Below are positions 63,220-64,000 of a stretch of DNA of 64,000 nucleotides, in pieces. A model generated the notes under the pieces. The model was not told the origin of the DNA, did not search any database, and saw only the letters and a list, made by a program, of their open reading frames with translations. Source of the DNA: Deltaproteobacteria bacterium (GTDB lineage Bacteria > Myxococcota_A > Polyangia > GCA-2747355 > JADLHG01); NCBI GenBank assembly GCA_020848905.1, contig JADLHG010000033.1:62001-126000 (forward strand), in the 5' to 3' direction. Made by a program: the position numbers and the translations under genes. Position 1 is the stretch's first letter, and each line of letters starts with the position of its first letter.

Positions 63220-64000
63220 GCCGCTTCGAGATCAAGATCGCGTTGGCGCTGCTGCTGATCGCGGTGATCCCCCTCGTGGCGTCGATCGTGCTGGTCGGTC
63301 AGGTGATCCGCGTCTCCGACAGCGTCGCCGAGGGACAGACGCGGCGACTGGTTCCGCCGCTGACGCGCTCTGCCGAAGCCTATCGCGCGCTCTTCGAGGC
63401 GCTCAAACGGAGCTTCCGGCTGCAGGCGCAGCTCCTGGCCGAGGACGGCGCGCTACGGGCGGCCCTCGAGCGGAGGGACCGCGCGGCGCTGGAGCGCCGT
63501 GCCGCGGTGCTGGTCGAGCGCGAGCAGGGGCTCGGAAGGCTCGCGGTGATCGGAGCCGAGGGAACGCCTCTGGTCACGGCGCGTCGGGCGCTGCCCTCGA
63601 AGAGCGCCGCCGTGCGCGAGCTGCGGCTGGTTCGCCCTCTCGGCGAGGGGGCGCGGCTCGAGCTGAGCTTCCAGGCGCCCGCCTGGGCGTTCGCCGACTT
63701 CGAGGCCCTCGGTCGCGCGGAGCGCACCGCGCGCGAGATCACGAGCCTGCGCAGCGACCTCGCGTCCTTCTATCGGGTGTCGTTCTTGATCATGTTCGGG
63801 GCGGTGCTGCTCGTGGCGACCGGGCTGGGCCTCTACATCGCGCGACGGATGGCGCGGCGCGTGAGCGTGCTCGCCTCGGCGACGCAACGCGTGGCCAGTG
63901 GAGACCTGACGACCGAGGTGCAGCTCGGCACGCGCGACGAGCTCGGCGAGCTGGCGGAAGCGTTCAACGAGATGGTGCGGCAGCTGCGCGAGAACCGCGA
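63216..64000 (+). CDS. HAMP-domain sensor protein, probably histidine kinase (cut by window edge)
   Basis: 261 codons are visible from the ATG at 63216, which overlaps the DUF4390 stop. A membrane span at about 8-30 (LALLLIAVIPLVASIVLVG), a periplasmic domain about 35-185, and a second span (FLIMFGAVLLVATGLGLYIA) are followed by a HAMP domain (RVASGDLTTEVQLGTRDELG). The kinase or output part is beyond the edge. The periplasmic domain is helical, with no recognised sensor family. The gene order suggests that it senses envelope state with the DUF4390 protein. Confidence 0.85.
   Translation, partial: MSRFEIKIALALLLIAVIPLVASIVLVGQVIRVSDSVAEGQTRRLVPPLTRSAEAYRALFEALKRSFRLQAQLLAEDGALRAALERRDRAALERRAAVLVEREQGLGRLAVIGAEGTPLVTARRALPSKSAAVRELRLVRPLGEGARLELSFQAPAWAFADFEALGRAERTAREITSLRSDLASFYRVSFLIMFGAVLLVATGLGLYIARRMARRVSVLASATQRVASGDLTTEVQLGTRDELGELAEAFNEMVRQLRENR

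Overview
The window is about 70% GC and densely coded. It looks like a chromosome segment from a myxobacterium-like member of the Myxococcota (former Deltaproteobacteria). The supporting evidence is four eukaryote-like Ser/Thr kinases (two with N-terminal zinc ribbons, two with PEGA-type tails, one with an FHA domain), a FrzS-like receiver/coiled-coil protein, an MXAN_5187-type protein, a MYXO-CTERM-like sorting tail, and many lipoproteins with Asp/Gly/Pro/Ala-rich linkers or thrombospondin type 3 repeats. I see no rRNA, tRNA, CRISPR array, transposase or phage gene, so this reads as core chromosome rather than an island. Taxon below phylum cannot be settled from the sequence alone.

Layout. 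1-6.5 kb: an exopolyphosphatase running off the left edge, a release-factor-like protein, a DUF885 lipoprotein, glutamine-dependent NAD synthase, and a DtxR-type regulator coupled to a tiny Com-like zinc finger. 6.5-16.7 kb: a zinc-ribbon kinase, a Cys-rich lipoprotein, an alpha/beta hydrolase, a YugP-type metallopeptidase, a lipoprotein, an ArsA/Get3-type ATPase, ornithine aminotransferase and a long acyl-CoA dehydrogenase. 16.2-20.9 kb: a small membrane protein whose frame runs on antisense into the dehydrogenase, then a GspE-like protein that has lost its ATPase residues, a translationally coupled PEGA-like membrane protein and a PDZ lipoprotein. 20.9-25.4 kb: a beta-helix surface protein and an amidohydrolase/TSP3 lipoprotein. 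25.4-37.3 kb: prs and split transketolase behind a kinase, a HAD hydrolase, an FHA kinase, an ABC-F ATPase and a zinc-ribbon kinase. 37.3-44.8 kb: a lipoprotein, then a five-gene minus-strand operon of envelope proteins (two LPP20-like, one CsgG/FlgO-like, one LpoB-like, one COG3014-like). 44.8-57.7 kb: a DUF4388-like protein, a CAP-domain protein, an aminotransferase, an ECF sigma/anti-sigma pair, the FrzS-like pseudo-receiver, HflX, the MXAN_5187-type protein and a large lipoprotein. 57.7-64 kb: RseP with three PDZ repeats, TsaB, a small response regulator with a lipoprotein, then an overlapping run of a BamA/TamA-like barrel, a DUF4390 protein and a HAMP sensor that runs off the right edge.

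The most interesting points are: the five-gene LPP20/CsgG/LpoB/COG3014 operon with a perfect 15-bp tandem repeat just upstream; the GspE-like pseudo-ATPase module; the pseudo-receiver with Cys at the phospho-acceptor position; the DtxR regulator with an added cysteine cluster, a putative operator and a Com-like partner; and a recurring pattern of -10-like hexamers 6-8 nt before start codons that lack a Shine-Dalgarno sequence, which suggests several leaderless mRNAs.
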